DNA of 64,000 nucleotides from Prado023 sp964638055 (GCA_964638055.1 CAZWXF010000003.1:13206-77205), one strand, 5' to 3'. Positions 1-10,163 are shown, counted from the stretch's first letter. Numbers and translations: made by a program. The notes: a model not told the origin generated them from the letters alone.

Positions 1-392
1 GCAGAGACCTCGTCGAGTGTGACGCACGTTCGAGCCCGAGCGGTCGGAACGTCGGCCTGCTCCATGACCTCCTTCGCGAAGGACTTCGAGCCCTCGAGCT
101 GGGCTGCCTCCCGGGAGGGGCCGAAGCAGTCGATCCCGGCGGCGCGGACCGCGTCCGCCACCCCTGCCACCAGGGGCGCCTCTGGACCCACGACGACCAG
201 GTCGACACTCAGAGACGTGGCCAGCGCCACGACGGCGGCGGGATCCGTCGCAGTCACCGCATGGTTCCGGGCCACCATGGCGGTTCCGGCATTGCCCGGT
301 GCCACGTGCAGGTCTGTGACCAGGGGGTCGGCCGCCATCGCGATCGCCAGGGCGTGCTCGCGGCCGCCGGAGCCGATGATCAGCAGCTTCAC
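1..392 (-). CDS. purD: Phosphoribosylamine-glycine ligase, N-terminal part
   Basis: GAR synthetase of purine biosynthesis, which joins 5-phosphoribosylamine to glycine with ATP. Only the first 130 residues are inside the window; the rest lies beyond the left edge. The start is a GTG at 392. The protein opens with KLLIIGSGGREHALA, the glycine-rich N-terminal motif of PurD, followed by VAPGNAGT, VVVGPEAPLVAGVAD and FGPSREAAQLEGSK, all typical of the PurD N-domain and the start of its ATP-grasp fold. purA lies nearby on the same strand, but an unrelated oxidoreductase separates them, so this is not a simple purine operon. Confidence 0.95.
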   Translation of the reverse strand, partial: MKLLIIGSGGREHALAIAMAADPLVTDLHVAPGNAGTAMVARNHAVTATDPAAVVALATSLSVDLVVVGPEAPLVAGVADAVRAAGIDCFGPSREAAQLEGSKSFAKEVMEQADVPTARARTCVTLDEVS

Positions 393-410
393 GGGGCGAA
401 GGCTAGCGGC

Positions 411-1478
411 TCACCAGCGGCTGGCCCGCAGCAGTTGCGGGGGCCAGGGCACGGACACGCCGAGCTCGTGGGCCGCCCGCAACGGCCACTGCGGGTCACG
501 CAGCAGGGCGCGAGCCAGGGCGATGAGGTCCGCGGAACCGCTGTCGATGAACGACTGGGCCTGGCGAGGATCCGTGATGAGCCCGACTGCGGCGGTCGGG
601 ATGCCCGCCTCGCGGCGAACCGTCGCGGCCAGGGGTGCTTGGTATCCCGGCGCCAGCGGGATCCCCTGGCGCGGGCTCACCCCGCCGCTGGACACGTCCA
701 CGAGGTCGACGCCGCGCTCGCGCAGCCAACGGGCCACCTGGACCGAGGCGGCAAGGTCGTGACCACCCTCGACCCAGTCCGTCGCGCTGATCCGGACGAG
801 CACGGGCCGGTCGTCCGGCCACACGTCACGGATGCCGTCGACCACCTCCAGCAGCAGGCGCGCCCTGCCGGCGAGGTCCCCGCCGTACCCGTCCCGGCGA
901 TCGTTGGTCAGCGGGGACAGGAACTGATGGAGCAGGTAGCCGTGCCCGCTGTGGACCTCGACGACGTCGAACCCTGCGGCCAGTGCGCGGCGAGCCCCAT
1001 CCGCGAAGGCGGCCACGATGCGCGGTAGCTCGTCGGTGTCCAGCCGGTGCGGTGCGGCGAGTCCCGGGTAGCCCGTCCGTGAGGGACCGACCGTCACCCA
1101 GCCGCCCTGCTCCCGGGGGACCGAGCCGGACAGCTCGTGCCATGGCCGCCACGTGGAGGCCTTGTGCCCGGCGTGGGCCAGCTGGATGCCTGCCGTGGCC
1201 CCCTGCGCGTGCAGGAAGTCCACGATGGGGCCCCATGCCGCCGTCTGGGCGTCCGACCAGATCCCGGTGTCCTCGGGACTGATCCGGCCCTCGGGGACGA
1301 CGGCCGTCGCCTCGGCCATCACCAGCCCGACCCCGCCGCGCGCCATCCCGCCCAAGTGCACCAGGTGCCAGGGCTGGGGCAGCCCGTCGACGGCCGAGTA
1401 CTGGCACATCGGCGAAGCCATGATCCGGTTGCGGATCGTTGTACCCCGAAGCGTCAGGGGCTCGAACAGCGTGGTCAT
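411..1478 (-). CDS. NADH:flavin oxidoreductase, Old Yellow Enzyme family (YqjM-like)
   Basis: Predicted FMN-dependent ene-reductase of 355 residues, a TIM barrel that reduces activated C=C bonds with NAD(P)H. The N-terminal SPMCQYSA matches the cysteine-bearing loop of the YqjM (thermophilic-like) class. GIQLAHAGHKAS, EVHSGHGYLLHQFLSP and NDRRDGYGG are the substrate- and FMN-binding motifs, with His-x-x-His in place of the His/Asn pair. The ATG at 1478 is chosen because MTTLFEPLTLRG is the usual family N-terminus; an upstream in-frame extension has no homology-like features. It lies 18 bp before purD on the same strand and may be cotranscribed. The physiological substrate cannot be told from sequence. 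Confidence 0.93.
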   Translation of the reverse strand: MTTLFEPLTLRGTTIRNRIMASPMCQYSAVDGLPQPWHLVHLGGMARGGVGLVMAEATAVVPEGRISPEDTGIWSDAQTAAWGPIVDFLHAQGATAGIQLAHAGHKASTWRPWHELSGSVPREQGGWVTVGPSRTGYPGLAAPHRLDTDELPRIVAAFADGARRALAAGFDVVEVHSGHGYLLHQFLSPLTNDRRDGYGGDLAGRARLLLEVVDGIRDVWPDDRPVLVRISATDWVEGGHDLAASVQVARWLRERGVDLVDVSSGGVSPRQGIPLAPGYQAPLAATVRREAGIPTAAVGLITDPRQAQSFIDSGSADLIALARALLRDPQWPLRAAHELGVSVPWPPQLLRASRW

Positions 1479-1635
1479 GTGGCTCCTCACCTCGGGACCC
1501 GGCCCATTCGGGCTGCGTCTCCTGCCCAACCACGCCCGGCGCGCCCGTATGCCCGCGCCGCCGCGATCCTTGCCACGTGTCCGCGCCCGGCCCCTCTGCC
1601 GCCCCGTCGGTCTGCCGCCCCGTCCGTCAGCACCG

Positions 1636-1677
1636 GATCTGCCCGGCCCTTGCCGCCCGGTGGGGGTCGGGCAGATC
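1636..1677 (-). terminator. Candidate terminator after purA
   Basis: Perfect 10-bp inverted repeat (GATCTGCCCG / CGGGCAGATC) with a 22-base loop, overlapping the purA stop codon. There is no T-tract, as is common in high-GC actinobacteria, so the terminator role is inferred. Confidence 0.45.
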
Positions 1678-2962
1678 AGGGGAGCAGGTCGTTGAGCACG
1701 AGGGTCGCGTCGCGATCAGGCCCGACGCCGATCGCCGAGATCCGGCAGCCCGCCTGCTCCTCGAGGAACCGGACGTAGGCCCGGCAGTTGGCCGGGAGGT
1801 CGGCCAGCTCACGGGCGCCGGTGATGTCGGACTGCCAGCCGGGCAGGCTCTCGTAGATCGGGCGGGCATGGTGGAACCCGGTCTGCGTCATGGGGACCTC
1901 GTCCACGTGCTGGCCGTCGACGTCGTAGCCGACGCATACCGGGATCGACTCGAACCCGCTGAGCACGTCGAGCTTCGTGAGGAAGTAGTCGGTCATGCCG
2001 TTGACCCGAGTGGCGTAGCGCGCGATCGGGCCGTCGAACCAGCCGCAGCGGCGGTCCCGGCCGGTCGTCGTGCCCACCTCGGCTCCCACGCGACGCAGCG
2101 TCTCGCCGTCGTCGTCGAGCAGCTCGGTCGGGAACGGACCCTCACCCACGCGGGTCGTGTACGCCTTGAGGATGCCCAGCACTCGGTCGATGCGCGTCGG
2201 GCCGATCCCCGAGCCGGTGCAGGCTCCGCCGGCGGTCGGGTTCGAGGAGGTGACGTACGGATACGTCCCGTGATCGACGTCGAGCAGCGTTCCCTGGCCG
2301 CCCTCCAGGATCACTGTCTCGCCCCGGTCGAGTGCCGCGTTGAGCAGCAGGGCAGTGTCCGCGACGTGGGGGGCGAGCCGGTCGGCGAAGGACAGCAGGT
2401 GCGCCACGACGTGGTCGACATCGACCGCTCGGCGGTTGTAGACCGTGACGAGCTGCTGGTTCTTGTTGACCAGCGCGCCCTCGACCTTGCGAGTCAGGAT
2501 CGAGGGGTCCAGCAGGTCCTGTATCCGGATGCCGATCCTGGCCATCTTGTCGCCGTAGGTCGGTCCGATGCCTCGGCCCGTGGTCCCGATCCTGGCCTTG
2601 CCGAGGAACCGCTCGGTGACCTTGTCCAGTGTCACTCCGTAGGGCGTGATGATGTGGGCACTGGCGCTGACGACCAGTCGCGAGGTGTCCACTCCTCGGG
2701 CGTCGAGGCCATCGACCTCGTCGAAGAGCACGCTGAGGTCAACGACGACCCCGTTGCCGATCACCGGCACGCAGCTCGACGAGAGGATGCCGCTGGGCAG
2801 CAGGTGCAGCGCGAAGCGCTGCTCGCCGATGACCACGGTGTGCCCGGCGTTGTTGCCGCCCTGGTACCGCACCACGTAGTCGGCCCGCCCGCCGAGCAGG
2901 TCCGTGGCCTTGCCCTTGCCCTCGTCGCCCCACTGGGCACCCACGATCACGATCGCCGGCAT
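1676..2962 (-). CDS. purA: Adenylosuccinate synthetase
   Basis: Catalyses the GTP-dependent joining of IMP and aspartate, the first committed step to AMP. At 428 residues it has the normal family length. The N-terminus AIVIVGAQWGDEGKGK carries the P-loop-like GDEGKGK motif with the catalytic Asp; GNNAGHTV contains the catalytic His. QGTLLDVDHGTYPYVTSSNP and the GTTTGRDRRCGW region are also diagnostic. The ATG at 2962 is chosen because it gives the standard MPAIVIVGAQWGDEG start. The gap to fba upstream contains a terminator and a structured repeat, so purA probably has its own promoter. Confidence 0.97.
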   Translation of the reverse strand: MPAIVIVGAQWGDEGKGKATDLLGGRADYVVRYQGGNNAGHTVVIGEQRFALHLLPSGILSSSCVPVIGNGVVVDLSVLFDEVDGLDARGVDTSRLVVSASAHIITPYGVTLDKVTERFLGKARIGTTGRGIGPTYGDKMARIGIRIQDLLDPSILTRKVEGALVNKNQQLVTVYNRRAVDVDHVVAHLLSFADRLAPHVADTALLLNAALDRGETVILEGGQGTLLDVDHGTYPYVTSSNPTAGGACTGSGIGPTRIDRVLGILKAYTTRVGEGPFPTELLDDDGETLRRVGAEVGTTTGRDRRCGWFDGPIARYATRVNGMTDYFLTKLDVLSGFESIPVCVGYDVDGQHVDEVPMTQTGFHHARPIYESLPGWQSDITGARELADLPANCRAYVRFLEEQAGCRISAIGVGPDRDATLVLNDLLP

Positions 2963-3061
2963 CTCGGTCTCCCGGATCAGGGTTCGGTCGCGCGCAGGCA
3001 CGACCGGTCCCACCGGCCTGTCGGTGGGACGCGAGCAACCCTAGCGAAGCCGAGGTCCTGC

Positions 3062-3100
3062 GTGGTCGATTCGGCCAACTCAGTAGACCGAATCGACTAC
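3062..3100. repeat. Hairpin element, copy 1 (shared with 59128-59176)
   Basis: An inverted repeat of two 15-base arms (3062-3076 and 3086-3100) with a 9-base loop. The arms pair completely if two G-U pairs are allowed. The right arm, GACCGAATCGACTAC, is identical to 59157-59171, and loops and left arms are also similar. Copy 1 lies about 100 bp upstream of the purA start. The function is unknown. Confidence 0.7.
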
Positions 3101-3121
3101 CCAGCGGAGATGAGAACGCGA

Positions 3122-3154
3122 AGGGCGGGCCCGGAATGGATCCGGACCCGCCCT
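3122..3154 (-). terminator. Terminator after fba
   Basis: GC-rich hairpin with 13-bp arms (3122-3134 and 3142-3154, one mismatch) and a 7-base loop, starting 27 bp beyond the fba stop on the minus strand. Position and stem strength fit a factor-independent terminator without a long U-tract. Confidence 0.65.
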
Positions 3155-3180
3155 GCGAGAGCCCTCGCGGGGTGCGAGCT

Positions 3181-4212
<1,032 letters not shown>

Positions 4213-4405
4213 TGCTGGATCCTCCTCGATCGAGAACGCGGCCCGCACGGTCGCGCATGCCAGCATCCTGACAGAACCGATCCCGGGAAGCGCGGGGACG
4301 AAACCGCCTCCAGGGGCCGCCTGAGCACGGATCGCGACGTCTCCGAGGGGGTCAGCGGGCACCTCCCGCCTGCACGCGTGAGCCGGTGCGCGCCATGATG
4401 CAGCT

Positions 4406-5800
4406 GTGGCACACGGTGAGCTGCAGACGGGTCTGGCTGCCGCTCTCTCCGCCTCGGGGGTGAGGGTCGTGACCGACCCCGACGTGCTGGCGGGCCATGA
4501 GGTCGACTGGACGGGGCGATGGCGCGGGGACGCGCTGGGCCTGGCACGGCCGGCCGACACCGGCCAGGTGGCCGCAGTCCTACGGGCTGCCAGCGACGCG
4601 GGAGTCCCGGTCCAGGTGCAGGGTGGCAACACCGGACTGGTGGGGGGTTCCGTCCCGGGACCGCCGAGCCTGATCCTGTCGACCACCGGCCTGACCGCAC
4701 GGGGCCAGGTGGAACGGCTCGAGCGGACCATGGTCGTGGGCGCGGGTGTGACCTGCGCCGATGTCTCCCGGATGGCGCGGGCGGCGGGCCTGGCCTTCGG
4801 GATCGACCTGGCCTCGCGGGACTCGGCCACCGTCGGCGGCATGGTCGCCACGAACGCCGGCGGCATGGAGGTGATCGCCCATGGGCCCATGCGACAGCAG
4901 GTCCGCGGCCTGCGCGCGGTCCTGGCCGACGGTCGGCTCGTCGACACCATCGGCCGGCCGCGCAAGGACAACGTCGGCTTTGACCTGACCGGGCTGCTGG
5001 TCGGCTCGGAGGGCACCCTGGGGGTGGTCACCGATGTCGAGCTGGTCCTGCAGGTGCGTCCCCCGGGGATCCTCACCGGGCTCGTCGGGGCTCCGGCCCT
5101 GGCCGGCGCGGTCCGGCTCGCGCGCATCCTGCAGGACGCGGGCTCCCGCATCCTGGCCGCGGAGGTGATCGACGCCGCGGGGCTCGCAGCCGCTGCGGGG
5201 CTGCTGGGCGTGTCCGATCCCCTGGCCGGGGACGCCGACGCCCGATGGGCGCTGCTGCTCGACATCGACGAGGGCACGGGAGCGGGGCTGGAGCCGATCG
5301 GGGACGACCTGGTGGCTGTCGCGGTCACCGACGCACAGCGGGAGCGGCTCTGGCGGCTGCGGCATCGGCAGTCGGAGGTGCATGCGCGGCGCTCGGGTGC
5401 CCGCCTGGTCAAGCTCGACCTGGCGGTGCGGCTGGATGAGCTCGATGAGCTGGTCGCGGATGCGCGCGAGATCGCCCGGGAGCACGGGGCTGATGTGGGC
5501 TTCTTCGGTCACGCCCTCGACGGCAACATCCACGTCCAGGTGCATCCGGGTCGGGAGTCTGCCAGTGCCATGGAGGCGGCCAGCGCGATCCTGGCGGCGG
5601 TCGCGCGGCGGGGTGGGTCGATCAGCGCGGAGCACGGGCTCGGCCGACAGAAGGCGGACTGGCTGGACCGTGTGAGGTCGGCCGATCAGGTCAGCTTCAT
5701 GCGCCAGATCAAGCAGGACGCGGATCCTCATTGGCGGTTGAACCCTGGCGTGCTGCTCACGGCCCCAGGAGCTCGAGCACGGCAGCCGGACGGTTCGTGA
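4406..5800 (+). CDS. FAD-linked oxidoreductase (GlcD / D-2-hydroxyacid dehydrogenase type)
   Basis: Flavoprotein of 464 residues in the VAO/PCMH superfamily, related to glycolate oxidase GlcD, D-lactate dehydrogenase and D-2-hydroxyglutarate dehydrogenase. The FAD-binding half carries QGGNTGLVGGSVP, SRDSATVGGMVATNAGG and TGLLVGSEGTLGVVT. The C-terminal cap contains FFGHALDGNIHVQV and ends with SAEHGLGRQK, the usual metal/substrate signature. The start is a GTG at 4406. Its 3' end overlaps the convergent GDPD gene by 44 bp. No Fe-S partner gene (GlcF-like) is adjacent, so the electron acceptor and exact substrate are unknown. Confidence 0.9.
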   Translation: MAHGELQTGLAAALSASGVRVVTDPDVLAGHEVDWTGRWRGDALGLARPADTGQVAAVLRAASDAGVPVQVQGGNTGLVGGSVPGPPSLILSTTGLTARGQVERLERTMVVGAGVTCADVSRMARAAGLAFGIDLASRDSATVGGMVATNAGGMEVIAHGPMRQQVRGLRAVLADGRLVDTIGRPRKDNVGFDLTGLLVGSEGTLGVVTDVELVLQVRPPGILTGLVGAPALAGAVRLARILQDAGSRILAAEVIDAAGLAAAAGLLGVSDPLAGDADARWALLLDIDEGTGAGLEPIGDDLVAVAVTDAQRERLWRLRHRQSEVHARRSGARLVKLDLAVRLDELDELVADAREIAREHGADVGFFGHALDGNIHVQVHPGRESASAMEAASAILAAVARRGGSISAEHGLGRQKADWLDRVRSADQVSFMRQIKQDADPHWRLNPGVLLTAPGARARQPDGS

Positions 5801-6590
5801 TCACGGCGTCCACCCGAAGGTTCATGCACAGCGCCACATCCTCGGTGCGGTCGACCGTCCAGACGTGCACCTTGACGCCAGCGGCGTGAGCGCGCGCCAC
5901 GTAATGCGGGTGCGCCCGAAGTATGGCCACATCGGGCCCTGCGACGGAGGCCCCGAAGGGCAGGGCGCCGGCGCGCATCCGCAGGGGCACCCGATCCATG
6001 AGGAACACCCGGGGGATGCCGGGGGCCAACGATCGCATCCGCCGGATGGCCTGCGCCGAGAACGACATCAGCAGGATCGGGTGCGGTCCGAGGCGAGGCG
6101 GTGCAGCCAGTCCGAAGCGCTGGAGCTGCGCCACGACCGATCGCTCCAGCCATCCGGCGTACCTGTTGGGGTGCTTGGTCTCGATGGACAGGCTGACCGG
6201 CCGGGCACTGCTGGTGACCAGCTCGAGCAGCTCGGCCAAGGTCACGATCCCGGCGTCCTGCGGCGGCTCCTGGCGCAGGCCAGCTCCTCGGCGGACGGCC
6301 ATGCGACGATCACGAAGGGCGCGCCGGGAGTAGCGGGGAGGGCTTCCGGGGACGGAGAAGTCGTGTCCGCGCAGCTCGGCCAGGGTCTTCGTGGACACCA
6401 CACCCCACCCGTCGCTGGTCCGGTCGATGCGGCGGTCGTGCAGGCAGACCACATGGCCGTCGGCCGTCAGGCGGACGTCGCATTCCAGTCCGTCAGCTCC
6501 CTGGTCGATGGCCGCCTGGAACGCCGCGAGAGTGTGCTCCGGTCGTAGGGCGCTGGCGCCTCGGTGCGCGATCACGAGGGGTCGGGGCAC
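5757..6590 (-). CDS. Glycerophosphodiester phosphodiesterase
   Basis: GDPD-family hydrolase of 277 residues, expected to release glycerol-3-phosphate from glycerophosphodiesters. LVIAHRGAS and the following RPEHTLAAFQAAIDQGADGLECDVRLTADGHVVCLHD hold the catalytic His residues and metal ligands in the standard order; IETKHP is the second metal motif and VHVWTVDR the closing strand. The start is set at GTG 6590, just before PRPLVIAHRG; a longer reading frame extends upstream but carries no family sequence. No signal peptide is seen, so it is probably cytoplasmic. The gene ends inside the convergent FAD oxidoreductase gene. Confidence 0.92.
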   Translation of the reverse strand: MPRPLVIAHRGASALRPEHTLAAFQAAIDQGADGLECDVRLTADGHVVCLHDRRIDRTSDGWGVVSTKTLAELRGHDFSVPGSPPRYSRRALRDRRMAVRRGAGLRQEPPQDAGIVTLAELLELVTSSARPVSLSIETKHPNRYAGWLERSVVAQLQRFGLAAPPRLGPHPILLMSFSAQAIRRMRSLAPGIPRVFLMDRVPLRMRAGALPFGASVAGPDVAILRAHPHYVARAHAAGVKVHVWTVDRTEDVALCMNLRVDAVITNRPAAVLELLGP

Positions 6591-6783
6591 GGCGCTCAGG
6601 ATGCCCGATCGCGGCTGCCTGACGCCCCCCGGACCCGCGCGGCGAAGTGCCCGACCGGGATGATCCAGGTCGCGGTGACACGGCGGGCGGGCGGGTGCCC
6701 ACGGGCCGATGGATACTGTTCCCGCCGTCCGGACGCGCTGCATCCCTCGTCGGCCGCTTCCGAACCACTGCTGGGGGTCCTGC

Positions 6784-7623
6784 ATGACTGTCGTGGCATT
6801 TCAGGGTGAGTTGGGCGCCAACTCGCACATCGCCATCCGGGAGGTCCTGCCCGAGGCGGAGCCGGTCCCCTGCGCCACTTTCGAGGATGCCTTCCACCTC
6901 GTCTCGGCAGGGGCCGCGGACCTGGCGATGATCCCCATCGAGAACTCCCAGGCCGGGCGCGTGTCGGACATCTACCATCTGATGCCGCTCTCGGAGCTGT
7001 CCATCGTGGGCGAGCACTTCCTGCCGATCCGCCACCAGCTCCTGGGAATCCCGAGGGCACGGCTGGGCCTGCTCAAGACCGTGGAGAGCCACGTGATGGC
7101 CCTGGGCCAGTGCCGTCAGGCGATCCGACGGCTGGGCCTGACCGCGTTGGTCGCCGCGGACACCGCAGGCTCGGCCCGCGAGGTCGCCCAACTCGGGGAT
7201 CCGACCCGCGCCGCCATCGCCTCGGAGCTCGCCGGCCAGATCTACGGGCTGGAGGTCCTGGAGGCCAACATCGAGGACGCCGACCACAACACGACGAGGT
7301 TCCTGCTGCTGGCCCGCGAGCCGCTGGTGGTGACCGCTGGGGACGCACCCGTGATCACCACGCTCGTCTTCCGCGTCCGCAACGTCCCGGCCGCCCTGTA
7401 CAAGGCGCTGGGCGGCTTCGCGACGAACGGCGTGAACATGACGAAGCTGGAGAGCTACATGCTCGAGGGGGACTTCGCAGCGACGCAGTTCTACGCCGAT
7501 GTCGAGGGCCACCCCGACGATCGCCCGCTGGCCCTGGCTCTGGAGGAGCTCGCGTTCTTCTCCCACGAGGTCGCCCTGCTGGGCACCTACCCAGCCAGTC
7601 CGTTCCGTCACACGCTGGGCTGA
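6784..7623 (+). CDS. pheA: Prephenate dehydratase
   Basis: Converts prephenate to phenylpyruvate in phenylalanine synthesis. It has 279 residues: a two-lobed catalytic domain (VAFQGELGANSHIA, MIPIENSQAG, and the catalytic motif in ADHNTTRFLLLA) and a C-terminal ACT domain from about residue 195. The ACT segment reads KLESYMLEGDF where many PheA enzymes have ESRP, the region that governs phenylalanine feedback binding. The ATG at 6784 gives the exact family N-terminus. serS lies a short distance away on the other strand; I recall the same pheA-serS neighbourhood in mycobacteria. Confidence 0.95.
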   Translation: MTVVAFQGELGANSHIAIREVLPEAEPVPCATFEDAFHLVSAGAADLAMIPIENSQAGRVSDIYHLMPLSELSIVGEHFLPIRHQLLGIPRARLGLLKTVESHVMALGQCRQAIRRLGLTALVAADTAGSAREVAQLGDPTRAAIASELAGQIYGLEVLEANIEDADHNTTRFLLLAREPLVVTAGDAPVITTLVFRVRNVPAALYKALGGFATNGVNMTKLESYMLEGDFAATQFYADVEGHPDDRPLALALEELAFFSHEVALLGTYPASPFRHTLG

Positions 7624-7650
7624 GCAGCCGGGGACGGTCGGCGGCCCTCG

Positions 7651-7678
7651 GGTCTCGACGGGCTCGACCGGGGTCGAC
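7651..7678. repeat. Dispersed near-palindromic repeat, single copy
   Basis: One copy of the GGTCTCGAC-GGGCTCGACC type of repeat found in at least nine intergenic places in the window. It lies between the convergent pheA and HAD genes. Confidence 0.7.
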
Positions 7679-7704
7679 CCGCGCCATGGGTCCTCATGAC
7701 CCTG

Positions 7705-8811
7705 TCAGGCGTGGGTGGCCAGGACCGCCTCCAGCAACCGTCCGACGCCGTCGTCCTCGTTGCTCGGCACGATGTGGTTGGCCGCGGCGCGCGCCCAGGG
7801 GTGGGCGTTGGCCACGGCGTAGCCGGTCGCCGCGGCCCGGATGAGAGCGACATCGTTGGGCATGTCCCCGACCGCGATGGAGGCCGAGGCCTCGATGCCC
7901 AGCAGCTCGGCCACCTCCAGGAAGCCGATCCCCTTGTCGATCTCCCCGGACATGATCTCGATGAGCACCTCGCGGGTGCCGGAGTGGGTGATGTGCAGCG
8001 TCCCAGCGAACTCGGACTCGGCCAGCGCCAGCAGGGAGTCCGAGTCGTGGCCGGTCCCCGGGGGTGGCGCGGCCAGGAGCTTGACCGGTCGGCCGCGGGC
8101 GATGAGGTCCATCACGTCGCCGCTCTCGACGCCGGGCAGGCCGGCCCATGGCGGGTCGTAGGCCGGTTCGAAGCCCACGGTCGTGATGCTGCGCAGGTCC
8201 CGGCTGTCCTCGGCCCCGTCGAGCAGGCGCTCCAGGGCGAAGGCGACGCCCGGGACCAGCTCGCGAAGCCGGGCGACCACGGCCTGCGCCGCCGCCTCGT
8301 GGATCGGGGTGCTGCGCACGAGCCGCTCCTCGGCGATGTCCACGACCAGCGCCCCGTTGGCACAGACAGCCATCCGGCGGTACCCGGTCTGGTCGATGAC
8401 CGGGTGCAGCCAGCGCGGCGGCCGGCCAGTGACGTAGACGAGCTCGATTCCGACGCGAGCCAGCTCCGGGATCGCCGCGAGTGCTCGCCACCCGACGCGC
8501 TGGGACGCGGCCAGCAGGGTCCCGTCGAGGTCGGAGCCGACGATGCGAACGTCGTGCGGTACCGGTATGGGGGCGTCGAGGTCGACATGGATCAAGCCGC
8601 CGGGCCGCACCCAGGCCTCGGTCGGCAGTGGCGCCGCGGTGGGTGGGGCGCCTGGCGTGGGAGTGGGCGGGACGGGCCGCGCCGGCTTGTCCCGTCGAAT
8701 GGGAGGACCGGACTGGGAGCCCTCGAAATCGGCGCCCTCGGTCAGCCCGGCCTCACGGCGCCAGTCCTCGTCGGGGCGGGGCCGCTGGGCGCCCGGGCCC
8801 GAGTCGCTCAT
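7705..8811 (-). CDS. HAD-superfamily hydrolase (Cof type)
   Basis: Predicted phosphatase of 368 residues. After a proline-rich, probably disordered N-terminus of about 90 residues, the HAD core begins with VGSDLDGTLL (nucleophile Asp motif I). VYVTGRPP gives motif II; the lysine in VKLLA may serve as motif III, and SIAVGDMPNDVALIRAA is motif IV. The large C2-type cap insert is that of Cof/sugar-phosphate phosphatases. The start at 8811 is the first good ATG; a start just before the core is possible. It is followed on the same strand by nothing and preceded by serS 38 bp upstream, so the two may be cotranscribed. The substrate is unknown. Confidence 0.87.
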   Translation of the reverse strand: MSDSGPGAQRPRPDEDWRREAGLTEGADFEGSQSGPPIRRDKPARPVPPTPTPGAPPTAAPLPTEAWVRPGGLIHVDLDAPIPVPHDVRIVGSDLDGTLLAASQRVGWRALAAIPELARVGIELVYVTGRPPRWLHPVIDQTGYRRMAVCANGALVVDIAEERLVRSTPIHEAAAQAVVARLRELVPGVAFALERLLDGAEDSRDLRSITTVGFEPAYDPPWAGLPGVESGDVMDLIARGRPVKLLAAPPPGTGHDSDSLLALAESEFAGTLHITHSGTREVLIEIMSGEIDKGIGFLEVAELLGIEASASIAVGDMPNDVALIRAAATGYAVANAHPWARAAANHIVPSNEDDGVGRLLEAVLATHA

Positions 8812-8849
8812 GCGGGCGATACTGCCACCCGGATCGGCAGCAGGCCGCC

Positions 8850-10127
8850 TCAGGCGAGCGGCTCCAGCCTCGTGCGACCGCCCAGGAACGGCTGCAGCGA
8901 CTGGGGGACGTCGACGGTGCCGTCGGCCTGCTGATGGTTCTCCAGCAGCGCGATCATCACGCGTGGGACCGCCACCAGGGTCCCGTTCAGGGTCGCCACC
9001 GGTGCCGGGGCGGCGTCCCGATTCCGGTGGCGGATGCGCAGCCGCCGCGCCTGGAAGCTCGTGCAGTTCGACGTCGAGGTCACCTCGCGGTACCGACCGT
9101 GGGAGGGGATCCACGCCTCGCAGTCGAACTTGCGGGCGGCGCTGGCGCCCAGGTCCCCAGTCGCCACGTCGATCACCCGGAAGGGAAGTTCCAGGCTGGT
9201 CAGGAACGCCCTCTCGGACTCCAGGAGTCGCTCGTGCTCGGCCTCGGCCTGGTCGGGTGTGCAGAAGGTGAACATCTCGACCTTGTCGAACCAGTGGACC
9301 CGGAAGATGCCGCGCGTGTCCCGACCGTAGCTGCCGGCCTCGCGGCGGAAGCATGGCGAATAGCCGACGTAGCGGCGGGGCAGCTCGTCGGTGGCCAGGA
9401 TCTCGTCGGAGTGGAACGCGGCCAGCGGGACCTCCGAGGTCCCCACCAGGTAGAGGTCGTCGGCCTCCAGCCGGTACACGTCCTCGGCCGCCTGGCCCAG
9501 GAAGCCGGTGCCCGCCATAGCGCTGGGCTTCACCAGTGCCGGGGGCAGGATCGGCAGCAGCCCGTTGGCGGTCGCCTGCGCGATCGCCAGGTTGACCAGG
9601 GCCAGCTCCAGCAGGGCGCCCACGCCGGTCAGGAAGTAGAAGCGTGCCCCTGAGACCTTGGCCCCGCGCTCCAGGTCGATCGCACCGAGGGCCTCGCCGA
9701 TCTGCACGTGGTCGCGGACGGCCAGCCCCTCGGCCGCGAAGTCCCGGATGGTGCCGTGCTCGGAGATGACCCGGTAGTCGTCCTCGCCACCGCGTGGGGA
9801 ATCGGGATGGACGAGGTTGGCCAGCCCCAGACCGAGCTCCTCCGCGGCGTTCGCCGCCTCGTCGCGGGCGGTCTCGGCCTGACGGACCTGCGCAGCGAGG
9901 TCCTTGGTCCGCGCGAGCAGCGCGTCGCGATCCGAGCCCTTGGCCCGGGCCACCTGCTTGCCGAGCTCCTTCTGCTCCGCACGCAGCGACTCGAACTGGA
10001 CCCCGGAGGCTCGACGTCGCTCGTCGGCGGCCAGCAGTGCGTCGACCAGGGAGGGGTCCTCGCCTCGGGCCGCCTGCGAGTCTCTGAAGATGTCGGGGTC
10101 GTCGCGCAGCAGGCGCAGGTCGATCAT
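8850..10127 (-). CDS. serS: Seryl-tRNA synthetase
   Basis: Class II aminoacyl-tRNA synthetase charging tRNA-Ser. It has 425 residues: an N-terminal coiled-coil arm (residues about 1-105: MIDLRLLRDDPDIFR and repeated charged heptads), then the catalytic core with TGVGALLELALVNLA, VGTSEVPLAAFH (TxE serine-binding loop), CFRREAGSYGRDTRGIFRVHWF (motif 2) and the C-terminal GTLVAVPRVMIALLENHQ (motif 3). The usual bacterial motif 3 reads G-x-x-x-A-x-x-R-x-x-x-A-x-x-E, which is met here. Confidence 0.97.
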   Translation of the reverse strand: MIDLRLLRDDPDIFRDSQAARGEDPSLVDALLAADERRRASGVQFESLRAEQKELGKQVARAKGSDRDALLARTKDLAAQVRQAETARDEAANAAEELGLGLANLVHPDSPRGGEDDYRVISEHGTIRDFAAEGLAVRDHVQIGEALGAIDLERGAKVSGARFYFLTGVGALLELALVNLAIAQATANGLLPILPPALVKPSAMAGTGFLGQAAEDVYRLEADDLYLVGTSEVPLAAFHSDEILATDELPRRYVGYSPCFRREAGSYGRDTRGIFRVHWFDKVEMFTFCTPDQAEAEHERLLESERAFLTSLELPFRVIDVATGDLGASAARKFDCEAWIPSHGRYREVTSTSNCTSFQARRLRIRHRNRDAAPAPVATLNGTLVAVPRVMIALLENHQQADGTVDVPQSLQPFLGGRTRLEPLA

Positions 10128-10163
10128 GGGCGCCCAGCCTAGAGGGACCTGTCACTCGGCCTG

